Below are positions 14,180 to 23,142 of a DNA stretch of 64,000 nt, in pieces. The translations under genes and the position numbers were made by a program. Below the pieces are notes generated by a model. That model saw nothing but the letters and a program-made list of their open reading frames with translations, made no database searches and was not told the origin of the DNA. Origin of the DNA: Collinsella aerofaciens (lineage in GTDB: Bacteria; Actinomycetota; Coriobacteriia; Coriobacteriales; Coriobacteriaceae); the NCBI RefSeq assembly GCF_020181355.1, contig NZ_CP084004.1, positions 930,001 through 994,000 of the forward strand, in the 5' to 3' direction. Numbering within the stretch: position 1 is the stretch's first letter; each line of letters opens with the position of its first letter.

Positions 14180-16029
14180 GAAAGATCACTCTCCGTATAG
14201 GTTCTTTGGTATCCGAGCAAATATAGGCATATCCCAACGATTATAGAGGATAGGGTTCCCGCAACCGCCGCCTTGACGACGACCGCGGCCGCAAGGCTGG
14301 CAATTTCCATATGGTGTGCAAGACAGAGCGACGCCGCGGTGCCTATTCCGCAGCCGGCGATGGCAGCGATTGCAGCCAGGTTCGAGCCCTGCTCGGCACG
14401 CCTGGCATGGGCGTTGAGCAGCAGAGATGTCAGTGCAGCTGTCGCCGCGACAAGCACAACGGCAGCCCAGAAGAGCATGTCTCCCAGCGCCGCGGCAACA
14501 TTGCCGAGCCCCAGCACGCCTCCGGCGGAAAGCGCAACCGTAGCCAGGCGGCCAAAAAGCGCGCCCATCCCCGTAGCGGCCGCGGCGCTTGCCGGGCCGA
14601 GCCAAAAGGCCGCGATGCCGGCGGCGACCCCGGCGGCAAGGAGGACGTCACCCGTTAGACAGCCAAGTGCTACCGCGCAGGTGAGCGCCGCGCTCGCGGC
14701 CGCCTCGGTGCGTCCCCAGGCGATCCACCAACCGGACATGGTGGCGGCAAAGAGCACCGCGACGGGTAGCATCGACAGGATGCCCTGCGTCTGCATGGTG
14801 GCGTTGGCCATAAGTACCAAAAAGCCCACGGCCGAGATGGCCGAGCCAATCTGCGGGGTCAGGCCGGCGGCCGCCCCAATTGCGATGGCCGCGGCAATAA
14901 GTCCGGGAAGCGCCGCGACGCCAGCCGTCTGCATGATCAAAAAGCTAAAGGCACCGCACGTTAGCGCCGAGATGGCGCGCATGGTGTAATCGCGCGCGTG
15001 GCTCCAGCGCGTGCCGGCCCAGCCGAGTGCGGGGTCGACCTCGATGGTGTCGTCCTCATAGGGTAACGATTCGATATCGTCTGCCGCGCGCTCGTCATCC
15101 GACAGCTCGCCCACCATCTGCTCCAGGCTGCGACGGCCCTCGCGCACGCTGCCCAAGCCGGCGAGCAGCTGGTCGCAAAATGCCTCGATGCTGTTGGGGC
15201 GGTCTTGCGGCATGGGGGAGAGGGCGCTCATGAGCGCAGCCTCGGCTCCCGGGGGAAAGTGTGGTATCAGCTCGCTGGGGTAGGTGGCACCGCCGATGAT
15301 ACGGCCGAGCGAGTCGCCGGGCGTGGCGGCCATAAAGGGGGCGCTGCCGCACAGGCCCTCGTAGATCACGCAGGCGAGGGCAAAGACATCGGCGCGCTCG
15401 TCGACTGTGCCGGTCTCGATATCGAGCTGCTCGGGTGGCATGTAGCCGATGGTGCCGCCGCGCGAGCCGCCAAAGCCGCCGGCAGACGACAGTCGCGCCA
15501 TGCCAAAGTCGGTGAGCTTTACGTTGCCCGAGTGGTCGATGAGCACGTTGGCGGGCTTAATATCCAGGTGGAGCACGCCGTTGCTATGGGCGAAGGTGAG
15601 CGCCTGGCCCAGCGCGTCGGCAATTGCCGCGGCCTCGTCAAAGGTGAGCGAATGGCCGTCCACGCGATGCAAAAAGTCGGCGAGCGACATGCCGTCGACA
15701 TATTCCATGACGAGGTAGGCATAGGCGGTATCGTGCGTAAAGTCGATAACCTGCACGATATTGGGATGTTGAAGCATGGCGGCGGTGTGTGCCTCGCGCA
15801 GGACATCCATGATGTCGCTGGCGGGCATGCCGGCGCCGTTGATAAGGGGGATGCGCTTAATGGCGACGCGACGGCGCAGGTGCGTGTCGCGGCAAATCTC
15901 GATGGAGCCAAAACCGCCGGTCGCAAGCGTCTCGAGCGGCTGGAACCGCTTGAGCAGCTCGCGAGAGCTGGTGCCCTCCAAGGGAACGTCCGGCGAGAAC
16001 CGGGCGGTATGTTGCGAGAAAAGCGGCAT
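14176..16029 (-). CDS. Ser/Thr protein kinase with multi-helix C-terminal membrane domain
   Basis: About 617 residues. The Hanks-type kinase domain has LATGGFGSIEICRD, VAIKRI, LHLDIKPANVLID (HLD in place of HRD) and DFGMARLSS. From about residue 350 there are many hydrophobic helices and no PASTA repeats. It is the first gene of the minus-strand locus and may be the partner kinase that pairs with the PASTA kinase (PknA position). ATG 16029 is chosen with GAGGG upstream; an in-frame TTG six bases earlier lies too close to that site. Replacement of Arg by Leu before the catalytic Asp is seen in some non-RD kinases and suggests activation-loop-independent regulation. Confidence 0.92.
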   Translation of the reverse strand: MPLFSQHTARFSPDVPLEGTSSRELLKRFQPLETLATGGFGSIEICRDTHLRRRVAIKRIPLINGAGMPASDIMDVLREAHTAAMLQHPNIVQVIDFTHDTAYAYLVMEYVDGMSLADFLHRVDGHSLTFDEAAAIADALGQALTFAHSNGVLHLDIKPANVLIDHSGNVKLTDFGMARLSSAGGFGGSRGGTIGYMPPEQLDIETGTVDERADVFALACVIYEGLCGSAPFMAATPGDSLGRIIGGATYPSELIPHFPPGAEAALMSALSPMPQDRPNSIEAFCDQLLAGLGSVREGRRSLEQMVGELSDDERAADDIESLPYEDDTIEVDPALGWAGTRWSHARDYTMRAISALTCGAFSFLIMQTAGVAALPGLIAAAIAIGAAAGLTPQIGSAISAVGFLVLMANATMQTQGILSMLPVAVLFAATMSGWWIAWGRTEAAASAALTCAVALGCLTGDVLLAAGVAAGIAAFWLGPASAAAATGMGALFGRLATVALSAGGVLGLGNVAAALGDMLFWAAVVLVAATAALTSLLLNAHARRAEQGSNLAAIAAIAGCGIGTAASLCLAHHMEIASLAAAVVVKAAVAGTLSSIIVGICLYLLGYQRTYTESDLS

Positions 16030-16171
16030 GGCCAACCCTCGTGCGTTTAAAGTTCGTTTGCGAGCGGCGGGCGCGGAGCCGAGCCGTTCGCGGTGGCATA
16101 GATGCTGCTAGTGTAGCACGCTCGGGTGCATGGTGAAGGTAGCGGGGCGAGGTGGCCTATCTGACTTGGCC

Positions 16172-16888
16172 TTAGCGCTTCTTCTTGTTCTTCTTCTGCT
16201 TGCGCTGTTTGGCCTTTGCATTCTTAGGCTCGCTTTCCTGCTTGGCCTTGGCAGCGGCCTTTTCGGCCTTCATCTTCTTGCGTTTGGTCTCGATGCGCAG
16301 CTTTTTGTTGATGCGCGTCTTGAGGAAGGAGCCAAACTGCTCGGCATCACCACGCACAAAGGTGTCCTTAGGGATCGTCACGCCCTGGTCGGCGAACATG
16401 GCCACAAAGATGCGCTCGCCGTCGAGTACATGGTCGAGCTTCTCAAACGGGAAGAACTGCGACTTGCCGCTCTTGCCCCAGACCATCAGGCCGTCCTCGT
16501 TGGCGGCGACGCGGCGGTAGCGGCCGCCCATGGACTCGTCTGCCTCGACGGCTTCGATAAAGTCGCGCGCGAGCGTATGGTGCAGATTTTTGCTCCACCA
16601 GGCCAAAAAGGCGCCGAATACGATTAGGACGACGCCGAACTTGATCCAGTTGCCGCCGGCCACCAGCATGCCGATGCCGATGAGCGCGGCAATTGCCGCG
16701 GCGACATACAGCGAGCCGCGACGCCTGGGCGAGGCGACCAGGCGCGCAAAGTCGGTGACGAGGTCGTTTTCGTACTGGTACTCGTTGAGGTACAGAATGC
16801 CGTCGTCGGCTGCGGCCTGCTCCTCGAGCGCGACCTCGACCTGGTCGGCTGCTTCGGAGGGAACGAGGTTGCTCTCTGCGTCTGCCAT
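16172..16888 (-). CDS. YcxB-like membrane protein
   Basis: 238 residues with two adjacent helices (LYVAAAIAALIGIGMLVAGG and FGVVLIVFGAFLAWW) and a following domain (VAANEDGLMVWGKSGKSQFF; FEKLDHVLDGERIF) that resembles the YcxB-like C-terminal domain. The very basic tail (Lys-rich, KKNKKKR) is cytoplasmic. The function of the family is unknown. It is divergent from dnaX, with about 115 bases between the two starts that should contain both promoters. Confidence 0.7.
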   Translation of the reverse strand: MADAESNLVPSEAADQVEVALEEQAAADDGILYLNEYQYENDLVTDFARLVASPRRRGSLYVAAAIAALIGIGMLVAGGNWIKFGVVLIVFGAFLAWWSKNLHHTLARDFIEAVEADESMGGRYRRVAANEDGLMVWGKSGKSQFFPFEKLDHVLDGERIFVAMFADQGVTIPKDTFVRGDAEQFGSFLKTRINKKLRIETKRKKMKAEKAAAKAKQESEPKNAKAKQRKQKKNKKKR

Positions 16889-17003
16889 GCTCTTTGGACT
16901 CCTATCGCGGCGGGCTCGCCGTACGGGTTATTATGGATGCAGTATGCCGTGCGACCGCATGGCCGCCGCGGCAACAAGACTCAGTATACCCGGGGGAGCA
17001 CCC

Positions 17004-19481
17004 ATGGAATCGTTGTACCGAAAGTATCGCCCGCTCACCTTCGACTCCGTGGTGGGCCAGCAGCATATCGTCTCGACGCTCGAGCACGCCATCACCGAGG
17101 GGCGCCTGTCCCATGCGTACCTGTTCTGCGGACCGCGCGGCACGGGCAAGACCACCATGGCGCGTATTCTTGCCAAGGCGCTGCTCTGTCGCAATGCCGA
17201 GGCGGCGCGCGCCGAGGGTGCGAGCGGCTGCATGCCCGACGGCACCTGTGAGGAATGCGAGCTCATCGCCGAGGGCAACCACCCCGATGTCTACGAGCTC
17301 GATGCCGCAAGCCGTACCGGCGTAGACAACGTGCGCGAGGAAATCATCAACTCCGTCAACTTTGCCCCGGTGCGTGGCAAGTACAAGATCTATATCATCG
17401 ACGAGGTCCACATGCTCACGACGGCGGCGTTTAACGCGCTGCTCAAGACGCTCGAGGAGCCGCCGGCGCACGTGATCTTTGTGCTGTGCACCACCGACCC
17501 GCAAAAGATTCTGGAGACCATCCTCTCACGCTGCCAGCGCTTCGATTTCCATCGCATCGGCAACGAGGATATCGAGCGCCGCCTGGCATACGTGTGCGAG
17601 CAGGAGGGCTTCGATTACGACGACGAGGCGCTGGCTATCGTGGCGCGCCATGCCAAGGGCGGCATGCGCGACGCGCTCTCCACGCTGGAGCAGCTGAGCG
17701 TTTTTGGCAACGGCGCCGTGCATGCGGACGATGCCCGTTCGCTTTTGGGCGAAGTTTCGGACCAGATTCTAGGCGAGTTTGCGCGCGCCATTGCTGATCG
17801 CGATGTCGCCGAGCTGTATGGGCTCATTCGCGCACAGGTCGAGGAGGGCAATGACCTGCTTGAGCTGACGCGTGACTTGGTGGCGCATGTGCGCGACGTG
17901 TATGTTGCCTGCGTTGCCGGTGCCCGTGCCGAGCTGTTTGAGGGCGGCTCCGAGCAGGCCGAGGCGCTTGCTGCCGAGGCCGCTGCCTTTGGCGAGCATC
18001 CTGCCGACCGCCTGGCCCGCGTGCTGACGGTGCTCGACGATGCCGCACTGGAGATGAGGGGCGCGAGCGACGTGCGCCTGGTGCTCGAGATTGCCTGCAC
18101 GCGTCTGGCGCGTCCCGAGGCCGATTTAACGATTGAGGCATTGGCCGAGCGCGTGGCACGCCTGGAGGCCATGATTGCCAACGGCGCCGTGCCGGCGAGC
18201 GTGGCTGCTGCTCAGGCCGCCGCGCCTGCAGCATCCGTACCCGCTGCTGCCCAACAGCCGACGCTCATTTCGGGCGCTCGTGCTGCCGCTCCGGCGGCAT
18301 CCGCTGCCCCCGCTGCTACGTCCGCGCGCCAGGGCGGTATGCCTTGGGACCGCGGCGCTGCTGTTCCGGCTGCCCAGCCTGCGACCAAGTCCGCGGCTCC
18401 TGCGCCGGCGCCCAGACCTGTAACGCCTGCACCTCAGCCCGTTGCGGCTCCGGCTTCCGCGCCTGCTGCATCGACCGTGTCGGTGTCCAAGCCCAACAAC
18501 GCCGCCCAGGTTGTCGCCGCCGGTGCTGCCGAGACCCCCGCGGTTGAGGACGCCGGCGAGCTCCAGCGCAAATGGGCCGAGGTCGTCGAGCGCGTCAAGG
18601 CTCGTCAGGCCTCCTACGCAGGGCTTTTGCTCAACGCCCGCGCCACGGCCGACGACGGCTCCAAGCTCACGGTCTCGTTCCCCGCGGGTTCGACTTTTGC
18701 CATCAAGATGCTCGGTCGCGCCGATACGCAGTCGGTGGTCCTGCCGACGGTCTGCGCGGTCTTCGGTCGTCGTACCGTCGACTATGTCCTGGATGGGGGT
18801 GGCACGCCGGCTCCTCAACATGAGGAGCATTCTCCATCTGCACGGGCTGCGGTATCTGCGGACCCGCAACCCGTGTCCTCGGTGCCCCCTGCATCCTCGA
18901 GCGCCAGCGCGACGCAGCCAAAAGCGGCGCCGGTAGCGGCACCGACCCCGTCGGCGCCTGAACCCGCTGCGCCCAAACCGGCTGCTCCGATCCCCGCGCC
19001 CAAGTCCGCTGCCGCGCCTGCGCCCAAGTCATCCGACCTGGCCAAGGCCCCTTGGCTGCGCTCCGACAACCCTGCCGGTGCTCCTGCCACGGGCAAGCTC
19101 CCGACCGAGCCCGCGCCCCGAGCGCCCGAGCGCGCGTCCGTCCCCATGGCTCAGCCGCCTGCGCAGGCTGCGCCATGGGAATCCGAGCAGGTGCCCTACG
19201 ACGATGCTATGGTCGGTGGTTTTGCTGCCGATGCCGGCGGGGACGATCTGCCCCCGTTCGACGTGCCGGGTGCGGCGTCCGCGACCAAGGCCGCTGCTGT
19301 GGCACCCGCAGCCTCTGCAAACGACGACGTCCCCGCCGCTCCCTGGGAATCCAATCCCGGTGCTGGCAGCCCCTTCGGCCATCAGGGCGCAGCCCCGAGC
19401 ATCCCGCAGACCGAGGACGAGGCCAAGGCCCTCATCCGCAGCGTCTTTGGCCAGGCCACCATCTTCAAGCCGGTGGAGTAG
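17004..19481 (+). CDS. dnaX: DNA polymerase III subunit gamma/tau
   Basis: 825 residues. The N-terminal AAA+ clamp-loader module starts MESLYRKYRPLTFDSVVGQ, with Walker A GPRGTGKTT, a zinc site formed by C-x8-C-x5-C-x2-C around CMPDGTCEEC, Walker B IIDEVHML and the sensor region LCTTDPQKI. A long Ala/Pro-rich region from about 390 to the end is broken by a folded segment (LQRKWAEVVERVKARQASYA). It loads the beta clamp at the fork. ATG 17004 has GGGGGAG upstream; longer in-frame extensions run antisense through the YcxB-like gene and were rejected. It normally precedes ybaB and recR; here 2.5 kb of other DNA intervenes. Confidence 0.96.
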   Translation: MESLYRKYRPLTFDSVVGQQHIVSTLEHAITEGRLSHAYLFCGPRGTGKTTMARILAKALLCRNAEAARAEGASGCMPDGTCEECELIAEGNHPDVYELDAASRTGVDNVREEIINSVNFAPVRGKYKIYIIDEVHMLTTAAFNALLKTLEEPPAHVIFVLCTTDPQKILETILSRCQRFDFHRIGNEDIERRLAYVCEQEGFDYDDEALAIVARHAKGGMRDALSTLEQLSVFGNGAVHADDARSLLGEVSDQILGEFARAIADRDVAELYGLIRAQVEEGNDLLELTRDLVAHVRDVYVACVAGARAELFEGGSEQAEALAAEAAAFGEHPADRLARVLTVLDDAALEMRGASDVRLVLEIACTRLARPEADLTIEALAERVARLEAMIANGAVPASVAAAQAAAPAASVPAAAQQPTLISGARAAAPAASAAPAATSARQGGMPWDRGAAVPAAQPATKSAAPAPAPRPVTPAPQPVAAPASAPAASTVSVSKPNNAAQVVAAGAAETPAVEDAGELQRKWAEVVERVKARQASYAGLLLNARATADDGSKLTVSFPAGSTFAIKMLGRADTQSVVLPTVCAVFGRRTVDYVLDGGGTPAPQHEEHSPSARAAVSADPQPVSSVPPASSSASATQPKAAPVAAPTPSAPEPAAPKPAAPIPAPKSAAAPAPKSSDLAKAPWLRSDNPAGAPATGKLPTEPAPRAPERASVPMAQPPAQAAPWESEQVPYDDAMVGGFAADAGGDDLPPFDVPGAASATKAAAVAPAASANDDVPAAPWESNPGAGSPFGHQGAAPSIPQTEDEAKALIRSVFGQATIFKPVE

Positions 19482-19502
19482 CTGCGCAGGCGGGTATACT
19501 GC

Positions 19503-20027
19503 TCAAGAAGAGGACCCCTTGTCCGGGCGCATCTGTATTTCGGACATGTGTAGTGTGGTGCCGCGTATGTCGCATTTGAGCAGACAGGTGCGTGACGGTC
19601 GGCCTAGGATGCTGAGGTCGATACGATACGTCGCATGGCTGTCCGTGTACTCGACTTGCTCGGCGTTAATGGTTGCTCCGATTGCCAAATAAACGCCTAG
19701 CTCGGCATCGACAATCTTGAAGTCCTTTATCTTGACCTTGAACTCTTGATAGAGGGACGGGCTGTTGTAGTAGACGGTTCGGGTTCCGTCGGTGCACTCA
19801 TCGGTCGTCTCCCATTTGACGACGGGCTGGTCCGAGCTGGCTATCAGCAGTTCTGCTCCAAAAGCTATGGCATGGGTGATGACAACCAGCAATGCCCAGC
19901 CGACAAAGAGATAGAGAACCACATATGCAACGGGGTGTTTTGAGCGGATGTTTTGGAGCGCGTTGGGGCATTCATGGGGCACCTCCAAATTACTATCTAT
20001 GGCAATCAAATTATACCCTGCCGCCAT
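19503..20027 (-). CDS. Hypothetical single-helix membrane or exported protein
   Basis: A 174-codon frame with one strong helix (VAYVVLYLFVGWALLVVITHA) near residues 32-52 and a likely extracytoplasmic C-terminal domain (DECTDGTRTVYYNS; ATYRIDLSILGRPSRTCLL). I do not recognise the family. The start is uncertain: TATAAT lies at 20010-20015 and TGGAGG at 19981-19986, both inside the frame, and the ATG best spaced from that ribosome site is in a different frame. A sequencing or real frameshift near the start, or a GTG start at 19981-19985, is possible. It separates dnaX from ybaB together with an IS30 element. Confidence 0.55.
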   Translation of the reverse strand: MAAGYNLIAIDSNLEVPHECPNALQNIRSKHPVAYVVLYLFVGWALLVVITHAIAFGAELLIASSDQPVVKWETTDECTDGTRTVYYNSPSLYQEFKVKIKDFKIVDAELGVYLAIGATINAEQVEYTDSHATYRIDLSILGRPSRTCLLKCDIRGTTLHMSEIQMRPDKGSSS

Positions 20028-20102
20028 GTGCGCCGCCTCGAGCAGCGGTTCGGCATTTAGCTATTTAGTGGCGCACCTTGATTATCAACTTCATCCGAAC
20101 AC

Positions 20103-20142
20103 TTCCCACATTCATCCGCACATGTGCGGATGAATGTGGGAA
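20103..20142. repeat. Perfect 40-bp palindrome inside the IS30-family element
   Basis: Each half is 20 bases (20103-20122 and 20123-20142; starts TTCCCACATT, centre GCACATGTGC) with no spacer and no mismatch. It lies between the left end and the transposase gene, whose start is 52 bases further on. It could form a cruciform or a strong RNA hairpin. Confidence 0.9.
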
Positions 20143-20193
20143 CCCGATACCCTGAGGGCCGGACCGGCCGGCCCCGGGAGATCGGAGGACGGC

Positions 20194-21486
20194 ATGTCCG
20201 GAAAGAAGAATAGGGGCTCCGCGAGGGCGGTCCCGAGGGCCTACGGAAGGCTCACGAGGCACGAGCGGGACACGGTCCAGAGGATGCTGGAGCGCGGGGC
20301 CTCGTGCAGGGAGATCGCGAGGGAGCTGGGCAGGTCGCCCTCGACGGTGAGCGCCGAGGTGGCGTCGCACAGGTTCGTGACGGCGCCGAAGTCCAGGCGC
20401 GGCGAGCGCGTGGACGCCTCCGCCGACCTGTCGGCGGCCTGCCCGCGCCTGGCCGCGTGGCCGCGATGCTGCAACGGCTGCGGCCGGTACCGCGCGATCG
20501 GCTGCAAGCGCCGCCCCCACGTCTTCTACGAGGCCCGGGCCGCGCAGCTGTGCGCCGACTCGGTCCTCGTCTCGTCCAGGCGCGGGATAGACGCCGACGA
20601 GCCCGCCGCGGCGGCCAGGCTGGAGGCGATAAGGGACTGCCTGCGCCGGGGGCTCTCGCCCGAGCAGATGGCGGCGCGCAACGGCGGCCCGGTGGACCTG
20701 TCGCCGTCGACCATCTACCGCTGGGTCTCGGCGGGCTACGACGGCATGACCAACATGGAGCTCAGGCGCAAGGTCGGCTACAGGCCGAGGAAGAGCGCCG
20801 CCGGCCGGGCGGCCACGCGCCACTCCGCCCGCAGGTCGCATGCCGCGTTCCTCGCCCTCGGGGAGGACGCGTGCGCCGCGGCCTGGGAGATGGACACGGT
20901 CGAGGGCGCGCGGGAGGACTCCGCCTGCCTGCTCACGCTGCTGCACCGCCCCAGCAGGCTCCAGCTCGCGCTGCCGCTGGAGGAGAAGACCGCCGGGTGC
21001 GTCGCGGACGCCCTGGGCGATATCAGGGAGGTCCTCGGCGCCGACGGCATGGGCAGGGTCTTCCGCGCCGTGCTCACCGACAACGGCGCCGAGTTCTCCG
21101 ACGAGGCGGCGATCGCGGCGCTGCTCGGCGAGGGGCCGGGCGAGACGAGGCTGTTCTACTGCGACCCCGGGCGAAGCGACCAGAAGGGCGCCTGCGAGCG
21201 CAACCACGTCGAGATAAGGAAGCTGCTGCCCAAGGGCGCCGGAATCAGGTTCGACCGGCTCTCCCCGGCCGACCTGGCGCTGGCCATGTCGCACGTGAAC
21301 TCCGAGCCCCGCGGCGCGCTCGGCTTCACGACGCCCGCCCGCGCCTTCAGGGCGATGCTCGGGGACGACGCGGCGGCGCTGCTGGACGCCTACGGCGTGG
21401 AGGACGTGCCGCTCGGCGAGCTCGACCTGACGCCGGGACTGATAGGGCGGGCGCGCGCAGAGAGGGGCGATGCCCCGCTGTCCTAG
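20194..21486 (+). CDS. IS30-family transposase
   Basis: 430 residues. The N-terminus is an HTH_38-type domain (GRLTRHERDTVQRMLERGAS, then REIARELGRSPSTVSAEV). The middle has CNGCGRYRAIGCKRR, usual before the catalytic domain, and SPSTIYRWV. The DDE core is seen as WEMDTVEG, LTDNGAEF and SDQKGACERNHVEIR. ATG 20194 follows CGGAGG at good spacing. GC content is very high, as in the neighbours. The frame is intact, so the element may be active. Confidence 0.95.
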   Translation: MSGKKNRGSARAVPRAYGRLTRHERDTVQRMLERGASCREIARELGRSPSTVSAEVASHRFVTAPKSRRGERVDASADLSAACPRLAAWPRCCNGCGRYRAIGCKRRPHVFYEARAAQLCADSVLVSSRRGIDADEPAAAARLEAIRDCLRRGLSPEQMAARNGGPVDLSPSTIYRWVSAGYDGMTNMELRRKVGYRPRKSAAGRAATRHSARRSHAAFLALGEDACAAAWEMDTVEGAREDSACLLTLLHRPSRLQLALPLEEKTAGCVADALGDIREVLGADGMGRVFRAVLTDNGAEFSDEAAIAALLGEGPGETRLFYCDPGRSDQKGACERNHVEIRKLLPKGAGIRFDRLSPADLALAMSHVNSEPRGALGFTTPARAFRAMLGDDAAALLDAYGVEDVPLGELDLTPGLIGRARAERGDAPLS

Positions 21487-21604
21487 CCTGAAGGAAAAAA
21501 CGGAATAGACGGACCGGCCGTCCGGCTGAGTCTGGGAAGAGGTGCCGGGCGGAGGGCGGAGCATGGCCACCGGACCCATCGAAACACATCTCCACCGTTC
21601 CTTC

Positions 21605-21660
21605 AACTGGGAAAACGGCGCCCCCGGACCCCAGGAGGGGCCGCGGGGGCGTTCAGCTAA
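21605..21660 (+). terminator. GC-rich hairpin at the 3' end of the IS30-family element
   Basis: AACGGCGCCCCCGGACCCC and GGGGCCGCGGGGGCGTT form a long imperfect stem around AGGA, downstream of the transposase gene. No strong T run follows, so it may be an insulating or imperfect terminator. The rest of 21487-21713 holds no gene that I can see. Confidence 0.4.
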
Positions 21661-21768
21661 CTGCGGGAATGGCCTATTTGCTCAATGTGTTCGGCTGAGA
21701 TCGGAAATCAACCATTTAGTGGCGCACATGAAATGCCGGATTCGGCTCTACTAGATTGAGTGTGCGAT

Positions 21769-21803
21769 ATTATGCAACCTTGCATAATTCGACCTTGCAT
21801 AAT
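21769..21803. promoter_or_regulatory. TTGCATAAT repeats upstream of ybaB
   Basis: ATTATGCAA (21769-21777) and TTGCATAAT (21780-21788) form an inverted repeat, and TTGCATAAT recurs at 21795-21803. The sites lie about 170 bases before ybaB and resemble an operator or a set of promoter elements. No binding protein can be named. Confidence 0.35.
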
Positions 21804-21965
21804 CTTTGAGTGCGGTTTGTATTGGAGGACATGTATATCGACTGAGGTAACACGTCCGCCCCGCTCTCTCGCCTCGCGCCGTGGTACGATTTTTGAGTTT
21901 GAAAGTCCTGCCGTGCTCCGGCTGCCCTTGCAGCTCGGCGTGCGGCCGCACGTAAAGGAGCCATC

Positions 21966-22286
21966 ATGGCCGGTATGAACATGCAGCAGATGATGAAGCA
22001 GGCTCGCAAGATGCAGGAGCAGCTTGCCGCCGCGCAGGAGAACCTCAAGTCCCAGACCGTCGACGCCTCTGCCGGCGGCGGCATGGTCAAGGTGACCGTT
22101 AACGGCGAGATGGAGCTCGTCAACCTCACCATCGATCCCGATGCGCTCGATCCCGAGGACGTCGATATGCTGCAGGATATGATCATGGCTGCCGTCAACG
22201 AGGCCGTCCGCGGCGTCAACGAGCTCGCCAACAAGCAGATGGGCGCCATCACCGGCGGCCTCAACATCCCGGGCATGCCGTTCTAA
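21966..22286 (+). CDS. ybaB: YbaB/EbfC family nucleoid-associated protein
   Basis: 106 residues, typical for the family, with the N-terminal helix [20 protein letters not shown], the central [20 protein letters not shown] and the segment [20 protein letters not shown]. The protein dimerises and binds DNA; its exact role is unclear but it is nearly always next to recR and dnaX. Ribosome site AAAGGAG lies upstream of ATG 21966. It is followed by recR after 13 bases. Confidence 0.95.
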   Translation: MAGMNMQQMMKQARKMQEQLAAAQENLKSQTVDASAGGGMVKVTVNGEMELVNLTIDPDALDPEDVDMLQDMIMAAVNEAVRGVNELANKQMGAITGGLNIPGMPF

Positions 22287-22299
22287 GACACGCATATAT

Positions 22300-22896
22300 A
22301 TGAGTGCCAACCACAGTCTGCAAAAACTGCTCGATGAGCTGGGCCGTCTGCCGGGCATTGGTCCCAAGTCGGCCCAGCGCATCGCCTATTACCTGTTGGA
22401 GGCCGACGCCGAGGAGGCGCGCCGCCTGGCCGAGGCCATCCTGGAGGTCAAGCAGGAGGTCCACTTTTGCAGCCGCTGCTTTAACTACGCCACGGCCGAC
22501 GAGTGCTCCATCTGCCAGGACCCGATGCGCGATACCACTCGCATTTGCGTGGTGGGCGAGCCGCGCGATGTCCAGGCGATCGAGCGCACGGGCAGCTACC
22601 ACGGCCTCTACCACGTATTGGGCGGCGTGATCAGTCCCATGGACAAGATTGGCCCCGAGCAGCTGCACATTCGAGAGCTGCTGGCACGCTTGGGCCACGA
22701 GGACATCCACGAGGTCATCATCGCCACCAACCCCAATATTGAGGGCGAGACCACGGCGAGCTATCTGGCCCGTACCATCAAGCCGTTGGGCGTCGAGGTG
22801 TCGCGTCTGGCAAGCGGCCTTCCCGTGGGCGGCGACTTGGAGTATGCCGACGAGCTTACGCTTGGCCGCGCCATCGAGGCCCGTCGCGCGATTTAG
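22300..22896 (+). CDS. recR: Recombination protein RecR
   Basis: 198 residues, full length for RecR. Visible parts are the helix-hairpin-helix region ([20 protein letters not shown]), the four-Cys zinc motif ([19 protein letters not shown]) and the Toprim domain ([31 protein letters not shown]). It acts with RecF/RecO in gap repair by loading RecA. It is co-transcribed with ybaB. No strong ribosome site is seen before ATG 22300, so translation may be coupled to ybaB. Confidence 0.96.
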   Translation: MSANHSLQKLLDELGRLPGIGPKSAQRIAYYLLEADAEEARRLAEAILEVKQEVHFCSRCFNYATADECSICQDPMRDTTRICVVGEPRDVQAIERTGSYHGLYHVLGGVISPMDKIGPEQLHIRELLARLGHEDIHEVIIATNPNIEGETTASYLARTIKPLGVEVSRLASGLPVGGDLEYADELTLGRAIEARRAI

Positions 22897-22926
22897 GTGG
22901 CGAGCCTGCTCCTGCCGTATGTTTTC

Positions 22927-22972
22927 CTCACAGTCGCACGGGGTAGTCATAATTTCCCCGTGCGACTGTGAG
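22927..22972. terminator. Terminator hairpin after recR
   Basis: CTCACAGTCGCACGGGG (22927-22943) and CCCCGTGCGACTGTGAG (22956-22972) form a perfect 17-bp stem with a 12-base loop, followed by TTTGTTGT. It closes the recR transcript. Confidence 0.85.
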
Positions 22973-23142
22973 TTTGTTGTGCAACAAAGATGCTTCGTAT
23001 CCGCTTATCGCATGGATGCTTCCGCTCGCATCCTTAATTTGCTCATTCGTTGCGCAACCTTTTGGGTTCGCTGATACACTCAAATATGGATTCGAATGAA
23101 TGCGCCGCTCCCGAGCGGCGTGTTTTTGTTGGAGGAGAACGC

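Larger units (their letters stand above)
20077..21713 (+). mobile_element. IS30-family insertion sequence between dnaX and ybaB
   Basis: The element carries one transposase gene. The ends share an imperfect inverted repeat of about 25 bp: TTGATT near the tip and CCGAACAC at its inner side, on both ends. It is flanked by a 14-bp direct repeat ATTTAGTGGCGCAC at 20063-20076 and 21714-21727, taken here as the target duplication. Exact tips are uncertain by one or two bases. Confidence 0.8.

Noticed and set aside
16530-17003. In-frame upstream extension of dnaX
   Set aside because: It is antisense to the YcxB-like gene, and MESLYRKYRPLTF at 17004 is the normal start of the family with a good ribosome site.
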